A stretch of 64,000 bases of DNA. It comes from DASUBV01 sp963725175. GTDB taxonomy: Bacteria; Actinomycetota; Actinomycetes; Streptosporangiales; Streptosporangiaceae. Under the pieces are notes generated by a model. The model searched no databases, was not told the DNA's origin, and saw nothing but the letters and a program-made list of their open reading frames with translations. Positions 45,573 to 53,867 of this stretch are shown piece by piece (the stretch's first letter is position 1; the number at the start of each line of letters is the position of its first letter). The stretch spans positions 3,906,001-3,970,000 of the forward strand of contig CAVRXH010000006.1 of assembly GCA_963725175.1 (NCBI GenBank), written 5' to 3'. The translations under genes were made by a program, and so were the position numbers.

Positions 45573-46349
45573 ATGAGAGTGTTCGAGCTCAACTACCCAG
45601 GCATCTTGCCAGAAGGCATTACGTCGGATGATCCCGAAGTATCCCGCCGGGCTACCGACATAAGTGGGCTGTTCATAGTCCTTGAAGGTCACCTGTCGAC
45701 TGCGGCCGTTGGCCTTGCCATGTTTGAGACCGCCCTAGCCGACATAAGAGCATTCCATCAGCAGCGAGACCCGGCCGCAAGTCAGCCAGAGAGCCTGGCA
45801 ATGCTGGAGGCAATCGGCCGCGAAGATAAAAAGAGGGAGGATTTGGGCAGGAATCTGACCCACGCGGAGAAAAATGAGATATATGCTCAGGCTCAGAGCG
45901 AGATTTATCGTGCAGCTTGGGATGCTGGATATGTTCCGATTTCATATCGCCATATGGCTGCCTCGATTAACGCTCATGCGGTGGTCTACGCATTGGATGG
46001 CATAGGCCTTGCCTTGCGAAGGCTGGCGCGATTGGACAAAATGCCGACCGGCGTATCGACCGCTCGCGATGATTACAAGAAGGCTTTGCCTGAACTACAA
46101 TTGGTCCGCGACTCCGCGCATCACGTCGATAACAGGGCGGTTGGACTCGATCGAAATGGCAATCCGGTTAACGCGGGCATGACGGCCCTGGGACCTCTAA
46201 GTGATAACCGGCTCTGTTACACGGGCGAAGATGGCCAACTGCATGAGCAGGAGATCAGCGAAACTCCTATTCATATTGCTCAAAAGGCGATACAGAAAGC
46301 AATAGATTCCCTGGACTGGTATGGCCCAGCCAAAATCGCGCCAAGTTAG
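45573..46349 (+). CDS. hypothetical protein, lower GC
   Basis: 258 residues from ATG 45573 (GTG 45555 possible). Mostly helical: DISGLFIVLEGHLSTAAVGL, NLTHAEKNEIYAQAQSEIYR, HAVVYALDGIGLALRRLARL, and a C-terminal half with VRDSAHHVDNRAVGLDRNGN. AT-richer than its surroundings, a sign of recent transfer. No family recognised. Neighbour of the HNH gene, divergent. Confidence 0.65.
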   Translation: MRVFELNYPGILPEGITSDDPEVSRRATDISGLFIVLEGHLSTAAVGLAMFETALADIRAFHQQRDPAASQPESLAMLEAIGREDKKREDLGRNLTHAEKNEIYAQAQSEIYRAAWDAGYVPISYRHMAASINAHAVVYALDGIGLALRRLARLDKMPTGVSTARDDYKKALPELQLVRDSAHHVDNRAVGLDRNGNPVNAGMTALGPLSDNRLCYTGEDGQLHEQEISETPIHIAQKAIQKAIDSLDWYGPAKIAPS

Positions 46350-46453
46350 CCAAGCCTGTTTAGGCCGAAGCGAATTCTTGCTTTTGTCGGAAACCACTGC
46401 GTGAGTGGCTACCCGTCACGGGGCGGGCAGACTCAGGCGAAGGATGGCTGGTG

Positions 46454-46569
46454 TCAGGCGTCGCCGGTGCCGGTCATCTGCTCGTAGGTGGCTACGCCCA
46501 GGTCATAGCCGTTCTTGCTGCTGCGGTTATGGTCGATTGCGAGCGCCTGGCCGGTGGTCTCCCGGCTTA
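46454..46569 (-). pseudogene. C-terminal remnant of an unknown protein
   Basis: In one minus frame the sequence reads GQALAIDHNRSSKNGYDLGV then ATYEQMTGTGDA and stops at 46454. The regular protein-like composition suggests a gene end whose upstream part is lost. Identity unknown. Confidence 0.3.
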
Positions 46570-46612
46570 GCCCTCTTCGCGGACCGGCAGACGCCGAGCT
46601 TCCCTCTCTAGC

Positions 46613-46942
46613 TCATTCGGCTTCAGCCTTGCTTGGGTTGCGGGTCGGGTGGCGCATTGGCGGGTGCTGGCGCGCTGGTAGCGTCGTTGGCGCGGAAGAG
46701 TTCGGCTGGTCTAGTCGCTGGCCGTTGGCGCCCGAAACTGGCTCGGCGCTGTGCCGCGAGGAGGGTGGGCACACGTGCGCCATAATTGAAAGCGCGCTGA
46801 TCGTCATCGACTGGGGCTTCGCCGTAGTCCAAGTCGACATGCCACTCGTGGCCGGCTGTATCCAGGCTTATTCTGGCTGCGGCGGCTCGCTGTAACTGAG
46901 GCTGGATTCCGACAACTTGTAGGTGATATCCGGGTCAGTCAT
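46613..46942 (-). pseudogene. degenerate gene fragment
   Basis: A start-like ATG at 46942 gives a 24-codon frame, while another frame holds plausible protein sequence (DTAGHEWHVDLDYGEAPVDD, QRAFNYGARVPTLLAAQRR) without a start of its own, ending at 46623. Its tail (ELFRANDATSAP) is similar to LRANDDYQQA in the gene just to the right, so it may be a decayed duplicate end. Confidence 0.3.
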
Positions 46943-46960
46943 CTGGGACTCCTACTCTTG

Positions 46961-47551
46961 TTATCCGGCTTCGGCCTCACCTTCGGCTTCGGGCTGGGTG
47001 GCGCGTTGACGTGTGCGGCTGTAGGCCTTTTCGAGGCTGGCGCGGGTGACGCCGAGGCGGGTGGCGAGCTGGGGGATGGTGGCTTGCTGGTAGTCGTCGT
47101 TGGCGCGGAGGAATTCGGCGTCTTCGATGAGGTCGCGGGTTCTGCGGGTGGTGCGGGGGTGTGGTTTCCAGTCGGGGGCGGGCTGGGCGGCGGGGTTGTC
47201 GATGTGGTCGTCGTCCCAGGCCTGGGGTGGTGGCCAGTCCTGGCGGGCGGCGTGCTCGCGGGTGTCGCGGGCGGCCTGGCGCTGGGCGGGGGTGGTGAGG
47301 GGCGGGTCGCGGTCCCAGAGCTGGTTGTAGGCGCGGGCGATGCTGCGGGCGACGGGCGGGGGGACTGCCTGGCCGGTGGTGGTGATGGTGTCGATGAGGT
47401 AGGCGGGGATCTGGGTGCAGTCCTGGATGGCCTGGGGTGACCAGGCGCGGGCGGCGAGGGCCTGGAGGCGGCGCTGGGTGCCGTGGGGGGTGGCGTCGGG
47501 GGTGGTGAAGTCGGGGTCGTTGCAGGGCCCGGATGAGGGTCGGGCTGTCAT
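46961..47551 (-). CDS. hypothetical HTH-containing protein
   Basis: 196 residues. Central region DTITTTGQAVPPPVARSIAR and PLTTPAQRQAARDTREHAAR; the C-terminal part DDYQQATIPQLATRLGVTRA followed by SLEKAYSRTRQR is a helix-turn-helix. Sequences of this kind occur on actinomycete phages and plasmids. Ends in a Glu/Ala tail. Possibly cotranscribed with the truncated gene to its right. Confidence 0.55.
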   Translation of the reverse strand: MTARPSSGPCNDPDFTTPDATPHGTQRRLQALAARAWSPQAIQDCTQIPAYLIDTITTTGQAVPPPVARSIARAYNQLWDRDPPLTTPAQRQAARDTREHAARQDWPPPQAWDDDHIDNPAAQPAPDWKPHPRTTRRTRDLIEDAEFLRANDDYQQATIPQLATRLGVTRASLEKAYSRTRQRATQPEAEGEAEAG

Positions 47552-47569
47552 CGCGACCTCCAGGCCGGG

Positions 47570-48265
47570 TCAGGGTTCAGGCTCGCGGTCGGCTGGCCCG
47601 GCGGGCGGGCCGGCGTGCGGTTCCTGCACCGGGGCGCTGGCGCGGGCATCGGGTGATGCGCGTCGCTTGCGGGCTGTGCGCTTGGCGGGCTCGGCGGCGG
47701 CGTCGAGGAGGAGCTGGGTGCTGGCCTGGTCGAGGGCGATGGCGCGCTGGAGGAGCCAGGGGCTGGTGACGCCGAGGTCGCGGATGCTGGTTTCGAGGGG
47801 TCCTTGCCAGTCGGGGATGGTGCCGGGTCCGTGGTGCCAGGGCCGGGCGGGTTCGGGGGTGAGGGCGGCGCGGGTGGTGAGGGCGCGGCTGGGGGCGGCG
47901 GACCGGGCGGCGAGGACGCCCAGGGTGGTGGCGGCGTCGGCGGTGGCCTGCCCGGCGGTTCGGTAGGTGAAGAGCAGGTCGCGGACCCGGTCGCGGGGCG
48001 CTGGGGTGAAGGGCCGGGTGGAGTCTGAGCGGGGCAGGGAGCGGGCGGGGACCAGGAGGCGCTCGGCGCGGGCGGCGGCCTGGAGCTGGTCGTGTCCGGC
48101 GGCTGCGGCGGCTTCCAGGGCGGTGGCGGCGTGGTGGGTGACGGCGATGATCTGGGGGATGTCTGCGAGGTCGGGGGTGAGGCTTTCGGGGTAGCGAGGG
48201 GCGGCGGCGGGGCCGGTGGTGAGGGTCCAGGCGGGGTCGGCTGTTGAGCGGCACCCCGGGTGCTC
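47570..48265 (-). pseudogene. hypothetical protein, 5' end cut by transposon
   Basis: About 230 residues of consistent protein sequence: IAVTHHAATALEAAAAAGHD, QLQAAARAERLLVPARSL, RDRVRDLLFTYRTAGQATAD, SIRDLGVTSPWLLQRAIALD. Upstream of about 48265 the frame continues only into the transposon end, so the natural start is missing. Function unknown; helical, no motif. Confidence 0.45.
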
Positions 48266-48416
48266 ATGTAGTGCCCGGTTTCCGGCATTGTGTGTGCCGA
48301 TGATGTTGGGCTGTGTGTTTCCCCTGGCCTGGGTGTTCGTCGGCGGCGGCGCCTTGCCGACGGGGGCATGAGTAGGCCCTCCCGGTGTCTCTTGGCCGAG
48401 TGCGCCCGGGAGGGCC

Positions 48417-49016
48417 GTGAAGCGCTCGGAGGCGCTTGTGATCACGGTAGGGGCAAATCCGGGTGAGGTCGAACGGTCGCTGGCGGGCGGGGGGCTTGAG
48501 TGCCCGCTGTGCGGCGGGGTTCTCGCGCGATGGGGGCACGCGCGGCCGCGGGTGCTGCGGGGCGGGCGGGGGCCGGTGCGGCTGCGGCCGCGGCGGGCCC
48601 GCTGCTCGGGGTGCGGGTCGACTCACGTGCTGCTGCCGGCTTTCGCGCTGCTGAGATGGGCTGACCTGGCCGAGGTGATCGGGGCGGCGCTGGCGGCGAG
48701 GGCCCTGGGGAAGGGGGCCCGGCCGATCGCGGCGGCCTCCGGGCGGCCGCTGGCCACGGTCCGGGGCTGGCTGCGGCGGTTCGGGTCGCGGGCGGAGGCG
48801 GTGCGGGTCTTCTTCACCGGGCTGCTGGTGGAGACCGGAGTCGATCCGGTCCCGCCGGCGCAGGGGCCGTCGCCGTTCGCCGACGCGGTCGCGGCGGTTG
48901 CCGGGGCCGCGTCGGCGGTTTCCTCGCGCTGGCCGGGCATCGGCAGGGTGTCGCCGTGGCGGGCGGCGAGCGCGGCCAGCGGGGGCCTGCTGCTGTCGCC
49001 GGGCTGGCCCCGGTAG
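48417..49016 (+). CDS. DUF6431-like zinc-ribbon helical protein of the transposon
   Basis: About 199 residues from GTG 48417 (preceded by GGGAGGG). LECPLCGGVLARWGHARPRV and RRARCSGCGSTHVLLPAFAL form a four-Cys zinc ribbon, then an HTH-like part, ALGKGARPIAAASGRPLATV RGWLRRFG. This layout matches DUF6431 proteins that accompany DDE transposase/ExeA pairs. Probably binds transposon DNA. Confidence 0.7.
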   Translation: MKRSEALVITVGANPGEVERSLAGGGLECPLCGGVLARWGHARPRVLRGGRGPVRLRPRRARCSGCGSTHVLLPAFALLRWADLAEVIGAALAARALGKGARPIAAASGRPLATVRGWLRRFGSRAEAVRVFFTGLLVETGVDPVPPAQGPSPFADAVAAVAGAASAVSSRWPGIGRVSPWRAASAASGGLLLSPGWPR

Positions 49017-49109
49017 CCGTCCAACACGAGTTCCCCCTGATGCGGGGTTTCGCTGGCCTGGGAATCTTCGCGGGTTGTCCGTTTTGGCATCTCGTGAAAG
49101 AGGTTTTCC

Positions 49110-50476
49110 TTGACAAGGAGAGACGACGACCAGGCGGTGCGGCTGGAGCGCGCCCGCGCGATCGGGCTGTTCCGCTACATGCTGATCCGGGAGGCCGCCG
49201 ACCCCGCTTTGACGGGGCGGCAGCGCGGGGCGATGGTGCGAGCGATGGCGGCGGTCCCGCATACCGACCCGGAGGGGCGGACGGTCCGGATCACCCGGTG
49301 GACGCTGGACCGGTGGATCCAGGACTGGCGCAAGGGCGGGTTCGACGCGCTCGTGCCGTCGCCGCGGCAGTCCCAGCCGCGGACCCCGCCGGAAGTTTTC
49401 GAGCTCGCGACGGCGCTGAAGAAGGAGAACCCGGACCGGAGCGCAGCGCAGGTCAAGCGGATCCTGGAGGCCCAGCACGGGTGGGCGCCGGACGAGCGGA
49501 CCCTGCAGCGGATGTTCGTCCGCACCGGGCTGACCGCGCTGCGGGCCCCGGCGGAGCCGGCGGTCTTCGGCCGGTTCGAGGCGGACCGCCCGAACGAGCT
49601 CTGGACCGGAGATGCCCTTCACGGCCCGAGGATCGGAGGGCGCAAAACAAAACATACCTTTTCGCCTTCGTCGACGACCACTCCCGGGCGGTCATGGGAC
49701 ACCGGTGGGGGTTCGCCGAGGACACCGTCCGGCTGGCCGCCGCGCTGCGCCCGGCGCTGGCCGCCCGGGGCGTCCCCTCCTGCGTCTACGTCGATAACGG
49801 CAGCGCGTTCGTCGACTCGTGGCTGATGCGGGCCTGCGCACGGCTCGGCATCAAGCTGGTCCACTCCGCCCCGGGCCGCCCGCAGGGCAGGGGCAAGATC
49901 GAGCGGTTCTTCCGCACCGTCAACGGCGAGTTCACCGTCGAGATCGCCGCCGGCGACGGCCAGCCGGGACGCAAGGTGGACAGCCTGGCCGAGATGAACA
50001 GGCTGTTCACCGCCTGGGCGGAGAACGTCTACCACCGCCGCGTCCACAGCGAGACCGGCATGGCCCCGCTCGCCCGCTGGATGGCCGGCGCCCCGTTCCC
50101 CGTCCCGCCGCCCGGCGACCTGGCCGACGCGTTCCGCTGGGCCGAGTGGCGGACCGTCGCCAAGACCGGCCTGGTTTCCCTGCACGGCAACCGCTACCAG
50201 GTCGACCCGTCACTGGCGGGCCGCAAGGTCGAGCTGGTCTTCGACCCGTTCGACCTGTCCTTCCTGCGGGTCCGCAGCGAGGGGAAGGACGCCGGGACCG
50301 CCCAGCCGTTCCAGGTCAGCCGCCACTCCCACCCCAAGGCCAGGCCCGAGGTCCCGGCCGAGCCGCCCGTCCCCACGACGGGCATCGACTACCTCGCGCT
50401 GGTCGACGCCCGCCACACCGCCGAGCTGGCCGGCAAGGTCAACTACTCCGCCCTCGCCGGGCAGGAGGAGCCGTGA
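49110..50476 (+). pseudogene. DDE (rve) transposase, frameshifted by a 5-bp duplication
   Basis: TTG start at 49110. N-terminal HTH region (RWTLDRWIQDWRKGGFDALV), then the integrase core: Asp in LWTGDALHGP, second Asp in VYVDNGSAFVD, Glu in GRGKIERFFRT; C-terminal beta-barrel with TGLVSLHGNRYQVDPSLAG. The frame breaks at AAAACAAAAC (49644-49653); removing one AAAAC restores RKTYLFAFVDDHSR exactly. As read, the transposase is truncated after the first catalytic Asp. Relatives with a fused frame are Tn552/Mu-like transposases paired with an ATPase. Confidence 0.85.
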
Positions 50477-50652
50477 CCCGGCCCGCCCCGGCCCCCGGCG
50501 AGGTCTCCGCCCTCATCGCCTGGATGAGGCGCCTGTCCGACGCCGGCATCCGCAACGCCAGCCCGGCGGAGCTCGCAGCCTTCCAGAACGCCAAGAAGAA
50601 CCTCATCGCCCGCATCGAGCGCCGCGACGAACAGCCAGGAGACACCGGATGA
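50473..50652 (+). CDS. small transposon-borne protein (59 aa)
   Basis: GTG at 50473 overlaps the transposase stop by 4 bases, and its own stop overlaps the ATPase ATG. Reads GEVSALIAWMRRLSDAGIRN and ELAAFQNAKKNLIARIERRD: a short helical protein. The tight coupling in both directions argues it is real; function unknown. Confidence 0.6.
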   Translation: MTRPAPAPGEVSALIAWMRRLSDAGIRNASPAELAAFQNAKKNLIARIERRDEQPGDTG

Positions 50653-51458
50653 TCGAGAAGCTGCAGGCCCACTACGGGTTCAGCCGCATGCCCTTCGGCC
50701 GCAACCTCGCCCCCGGGATGCTGCACCGCCACGCCGCCCACAACGAGGCCGTTGCCCGCATCGCCTGGTGCATCAGCGAGCGCTCCATCGGCGTCATCAC
50801 CGGCGAGGTCGGCGCGGGCAAGACCGTCTCCGTCCGCACCGTCCTGGCCGGCCTGGACCCCTCCAGGCACACGATCATCTACCTGCCCAACCCGATGATC
50901 GGCGTCCGCGGCATGCACGAGGAGATCCTCAACGTCTTCGGCCAGTCCCCGTCCCACCTCGGCTCCCGGCTGTTCACCCAGGTCAGCAAGGCCCTGCTCG
51001 CCGAGCGCGAGGAACGGGGCCGAACCCCCGTCCTGGTCCTGGACGAAGGCCACCTCCTGTCCTACGAGCAGCTGGAGACGATCCGCATGCTCACGAACAC
51101 CTCGATGGACCAGGACTCGCCGCTCGCCTGCCTGCTCGTCGGCCAGCCGACCCTGCGGCGCACCATGAAGCTCGCCGTCCTGGCCGCCCTGGAGCAGCGC
51201 ACAGCCCTGCGCTACACCATGCCCGGCATGACCCAGGCCGAGACCGCCAGCTACATCGCCCACCACGTGAACCTCGCCGGCCGGGCCGACCAGCTCTTCA
51301 CCGAGGACGCCATGAACCTGATCCACTCCACCGGCCGCGGCTACCCCCGCGCCGTCAACAACCTCGCCCTGCAATCCCTCGTCGCAGCCTTCGCCGCCAG
51401 CAAGAACCTCGTCGACGAGGCCGCCGCCCGCTCCGCCGTCAGCGAGGTCATCGACTGA
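50649..51458 (+). CDS. ExeA/TniB-like AAA ATPase of the transposon
   Basis: 269 residues. Walker A GEVGAGKTVSVRTVLAG (about 52-68), Walker B PVLVLDEGHLLSYEQL (about 126-141), sensor 1 ACLLVGQPTL. In this transposon group such an ATPase chooses the target site and activates the transposase, like MuB and TnsC. Intact, while its transposase is frameshifted. ATGA overlap with the 59-codon gene. Confidence 0.88.
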   Translation: MIEKLQAHYGFSRMPFGRNLAPGMLHRHAAHNEAVARIAWCISERSIGVITGEVGAGKTVSVRTVLAGLDPSRHTIIYLPNPMIGVRGMHEEILNVFGQSPSHLGSRLFTQVSKALLAEREERGRTPVLVLDEGHLLSYEQLETIRMLTNTSMDQDSPLACLLVGQPTLRRTMKLAVLAALEQRTALRYTMPGMTQAETASYIAHHVNLAGRADQLFTEDAMNLIHSTGRGYPRAVNNLALQSLVAAFAASKNLVDEAAARSAVSEVID

Positions 51459-51495
51459 CACCGGCACCTCGCCGACAGCCGGCGACACCTCGCCA

Positions 51496-51537
51496 ACCAG
51501 ATCGCCCCGCCGGGCAAGCCCGGCGGGGCGATCTGGT
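51496..51537 (+). terminator. strong hairpin after the ATPase gene
   Basis: Perfect 20-bp arms (51496-51515 and 51518-51537) with a 2-base loop, starting ACCAGATCGCC and ending GGCGATCTGGT. It lies 37 bases after the ATPase stop and before the transposon right end. Confidence 0.75.
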
Positions 51538-51597
51538 CTCCAGCCATCGGCATCCTCAACGCCCGGATCATCGGCATCCTGAACGCCGGGCAACACC

Positions 51598-51729
51598 TGG
51601 GCCGGTCAGCTCCAGGCCCCGCTGGCGGGCCTCGGCCACCATCGCCGCCGCCGCGGCCTGCTCCGGCGACAGCTGCCGCCCCTCGTCACTCTTGCCCCTC
51701 TTGTCCTGGTTCACAGCATCCGATGTCAT
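51598..51729 (-). pseudogene. N-terminal fragment of an IS256-family-like transposase
   Basis: ATG at 51729, then KRGKSDEGRQLSPEQAAAAA and MVAEARQRGLELTGP, the start of actinobacterial IS256 (transposase_mut) proteins, which go on with GGLL. It stops making sense where the transposon end begins (51595); the rest is not found on the other side of the transposon. Confidence 0.5.
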
Positions 51730-51802
51730 CACTCACAGTGCCCATCCCGCCGGACCTCAGCCCGGCGTGTCGGGCCGGAAACACCGCTCGCTGCACAGTC
51801 CC

Positions 51803-51827
51803 GGTTCGAACCCAACACCTGCCACCA
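51803..51827. repeat. third tRNA-Tyr 3' end remnant (25 bp)
   Basis: GGTTCGAACCCAACACCTG followed by CCACCA, identical to the 3' end of tRNA-Tyr including CCA. Marks the likely original right flank of the tRNA gene, so the segment 43476-51827 would be a second, older island. Confidence 0.8.
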
Positions 51828-51839
51828 ACCAGCGATAAT

Positions 51840-51874
51840 GGCCCGCTAGCTGCGCATACGCGGCTATGCGGGCC
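51840..51874 (+). terminator. hairpin after the third tRNA remnant
   Basis: Arms GGCCCGC (51840-51846) and GCGGGCC (51868-51874), with an inner TAGC/GCTA match, followed by GTTTCTTCTTTG. This is the best terminator of the three related hairpins and may be the original tRNA-Tyr terminator. Confidence 0.6.
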
Positions 51875-52074
51875 GTTTCTTCTTTGTCCCGTGGTGTGTC
51901 ATCTTGTCGCACTGTGGACCGCGTTGTTGCGGTGTTCACGGACGCCTGGCGGACGGGTGCGGGGGCGCCGGGACGGTCGTGCGCGCCGTCGGCTGTTTCA
52001 CGGACAGCCGCGGACGGGCCGTTCTGGTGCGGGTTCCGGCTTGACGCATTGCGCTGAGTCGAGGGTGCATCCCG

Positions 52075-52548
52075 GTGGCCAGCCCGGCGGCCATGGTGGC
52101 CTCCCGGGGGCTGCCGGGAAGTGCGGGTGGTCTGATGACGGGCGCCGGGGCCGGAGAGAGCGTGATGCTGGCCGGGCTGGCAGAGCGGGCCTGGGTCGCG
52201 CGGATGTTCACGGGCGGGGTGCTCGGCAAGGGACATCCGTGCGGGGAGGTCGCGGTGCTGCTGGTGAGCGAGCTTTTCAGCAATAGCCTGCGGCACAGCA
52301 GGTCGGGTGTGCCCGGCGGGACCATCACGATCACCGTTACGGCCGGCGGCGGGCTCATCCGGGTGGAGGTCACCGACCGCAGCGGCCCCGGCGTGCCGCA
52401 GCCGCGTCCTGATGCCGGCGGCGAGGAGGGCGGCCGGGGGCTTCGGCTGGTGGAGAGGCTGGCAGCGGGGTGGGGCTGGCGGCAGGGCGGTGGGCGGACG
52501 GTGACCTGGTTCGAGTTGCGGTGCCGCTGCGGGCCCCCGGTGTCCTGA
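52075..52548 (+). CDS. ATP-binding protein, anti-sigma factor kinase-like (HATPase_c_2)
   Basis: 157 residues. GHKL ATPase motifs: VAVLLVSELFSNSLRHSRSG (about 61-80, N-box with Glu and Asn) and EVTDRSGPGVPQPRP (G1), GGRGLRLVERLAAGWGW (G2). These single-domain RsbW/SpoIIAB-like proteins regulate sigma factors or partner switches, and are abundant in actinomycetes. GTG 52075 or ATG 52135 may be the start. No sigma factor is adjacent. Confidence 0.82.
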   Translation: MASPAAMVASRGLPGSAGGLMTGAGAGESVMLAGLAERAWVARMFTGGVLGKGHPCGEVAVLLVSELFSNSLRHSRSGVPGGTITITVTAGGGLIRVEVTDRSGPGVPQPRPDAGGEEGGRGLRLVERLAAGWGWRQGGGRTVTWFELRCRCGPPVS

Positions 52549-52762
52549 CCGCCTGGCATGCCGGTGCTCTGCCACGCCGTCGCTGATATGCCTGGACGCG
52601 CAGCGCTCCGGGGTAGGCGCGGTCGTGGAGCCCGGTCCAGCGGATCGCGTGCTGAGGTCTGGTGAGGAGCCAGGACTCCAGGCGGGGCGGCCGCGTTCAG
52701 CAGCTGCGAGCCGGCCGACAAGGGCATCTGGCCAGGGAGCATGCCGGCAGTCGCCCGGTTCA

Positions 52763-53569
52763 TCAGTCCCGCGTGATCGGCTGCAGGGGATGCGTGAACC
52801 GATCGAGGCCCTGATCGTCAAGGGCCTCAGCAGGCGGCCATCTGACGTCCATGCCGCCAGGCGGGTGGATGGCGAGGTAGTCACGCCCGTGCGGTTGCGG
52901 CGTCGCGGGCGGGCCGGGCATCGAGGTTCCGTAGGCCTGCACGATGAAGCAGCCGAGCACCAGGGTGGAGCACAAGGCAAGCTCAGGAAGTGTCGGGCTA
53001 TCGGCGGCCCTCGGCCGCAGCTGATAGACGCGACGGACGATGGCCGCTGGCCGCCCCTGGGATTCCACTGCGGCGATCCGGATCTGCATGCTGGCCGGCG
53101 CCTGGTACTCGCGGAAGGTGAACGTCCTCGCTGTCTGCGGCAGCACGATGGACTGGCCTGATCCCCAGAAGTACTCCAGGACCATCGACTTCATGGCCGC
53201 CCACGCCGCGATGGTCTGCTGATCTCCGGGAGTCAGCGTCCGGGGGCGGCCGAGCATCATGGGCTCAAGCAGGTGCCGGACCTGGCCGTCAAGGCCGCTC
53301 ATCCACCCGTCGTTGCAACCCGCCCCGCGACTATCCTCCTTGCTGGTGCCGCAGACGACAGCCGCCTCGATAGCCGCGATGATCTCCGTCGGCCAGCTCC
53401 TGGTCTGCCTGACACCGTCCCGGCTGACAGTCGTGCGCTCGAAAGACCGCTCTGGCCCTAGCAACTCCGGCGTCAGTACCTCGTCAACCCACCGGGAGAA
53501 CAGGTGCTCCTTCGTGATCTTCGCGACAGGCTTGCTCTTCTCGCAGAAGATGCAGACCCGCTGAGACAT
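52763..53569 (-). CDS. hypothetical protein with HNH-like zinc motif
   Basis: 268 residues. Starts MSQRVCIFCEKSKPVAKITK then EHLFSRWVDEVL, and later GCNDGWMSGLDGQVRHLLEP. The CxxC…EHxxxxW…CNxGWM layout is typical of a family of HNH-fold proteins with uncertain activity. The remainder (IAAWAAMKSMVLEYFWGSGQ) is a mixed fold. Function unknown; could be a defence-related nuclease. Confidence 0.65.
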   Translation of the reverse strand: MSQRVCIFCEKSKPVAKITKEHLFSRWVDEVLTPELLGPERSFERTTVSRDGVRQTRSWPTEIIAAIEAAVVCGTSKEDSRGAGCNDGWMSGLDGQVRHLLEPMMLGRPRTLTPGDQQTIAAWAAMKSMVLEYFWGSGQSIVLPQTARTFTFREYQAPASMQIRIAAVESQGRPAAIVRRVYQLRPRAADSPTLPELALCSTLVLGCFIVQAYGTSMPGPPATPQPHGRDYLAIHPPGGMDVRWPPAEALDDQGLDRFTHPLQPITRD

Positions 53570-53867
53570 GACCTCGAAGCTATCAGCACCACGTCGGGCC
53601 GCGCCGCCATGATGACCCGCAGCACACGCCGTAGCCGTTCGCTATCGCGTACCGGGCAGCGACAGGCCCTGCAGGATCACTCAGCCCGTCGTTCGAGCGT
53701 GCCGAGATCAAAGTCAAGATCAAACTCGCCCCAAATACGGGTAAGTGAAAGAAATCATCCTTAGAGCACTCCCGTTACGCCGGGGGTCGCGGACCTCGCG
53801 CCTGGCGTTCAGGCGGGTATCCTGGCCTTTTAGCAGCCCATCGCTGCTAGGGAGGCGAGTGCGCGCA
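53570..53867. other. intergenic, regulatory
   Basis: 298 bases between divergent genes. It should contain promoters for both; the XRE gene has a ribosome site AGGGAGGCGAG. No other structure identified. Confidence 0.5.

Larger units (their letters stand above)
48267..51595 (+). mobile_element. transposon with DDE transposase and ExeA/TniB-like ATPase
   Basis: About 3.3 kb. Left end TGTAGTGCCCGG (48267) and right end, read inward on the other strand, TGTTGCCCGGCG (from 51595) are similar and start with TG. Inside each end is TGCCGATGAT; at the right end TGCCGATG recurs twice 22 bp apart, like transposase binding sites. Contents: a DUF6431-like zinc protein, a transposase, a small protein, and an ATPase. 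No target duplication seen. The exact ends are approximate. Confidence 0.65.
43476..51827. mobile_element. decayed genomic island between two tRNA-Tyr remnants
   Basis: 8.35 kb between attR of the AICE and the 25-bp remnant. It has no integrase, contains broken genes, an HNH nuclease, an unknown AT-richer gene and a transposon. Its boundaries suggest an earlier integration at the same tRNA followed by loss of mobility genes. The age order is inference. Confidence 0.6.

Noticed and set aside
47804..48028. Gly-rich plus-strand frame resembling a PE_PGRS-like protein
   Set aside because: Complement of the Ala/Arg-rich minus-strand gene at 47570-48265; composition is a strand artefact.
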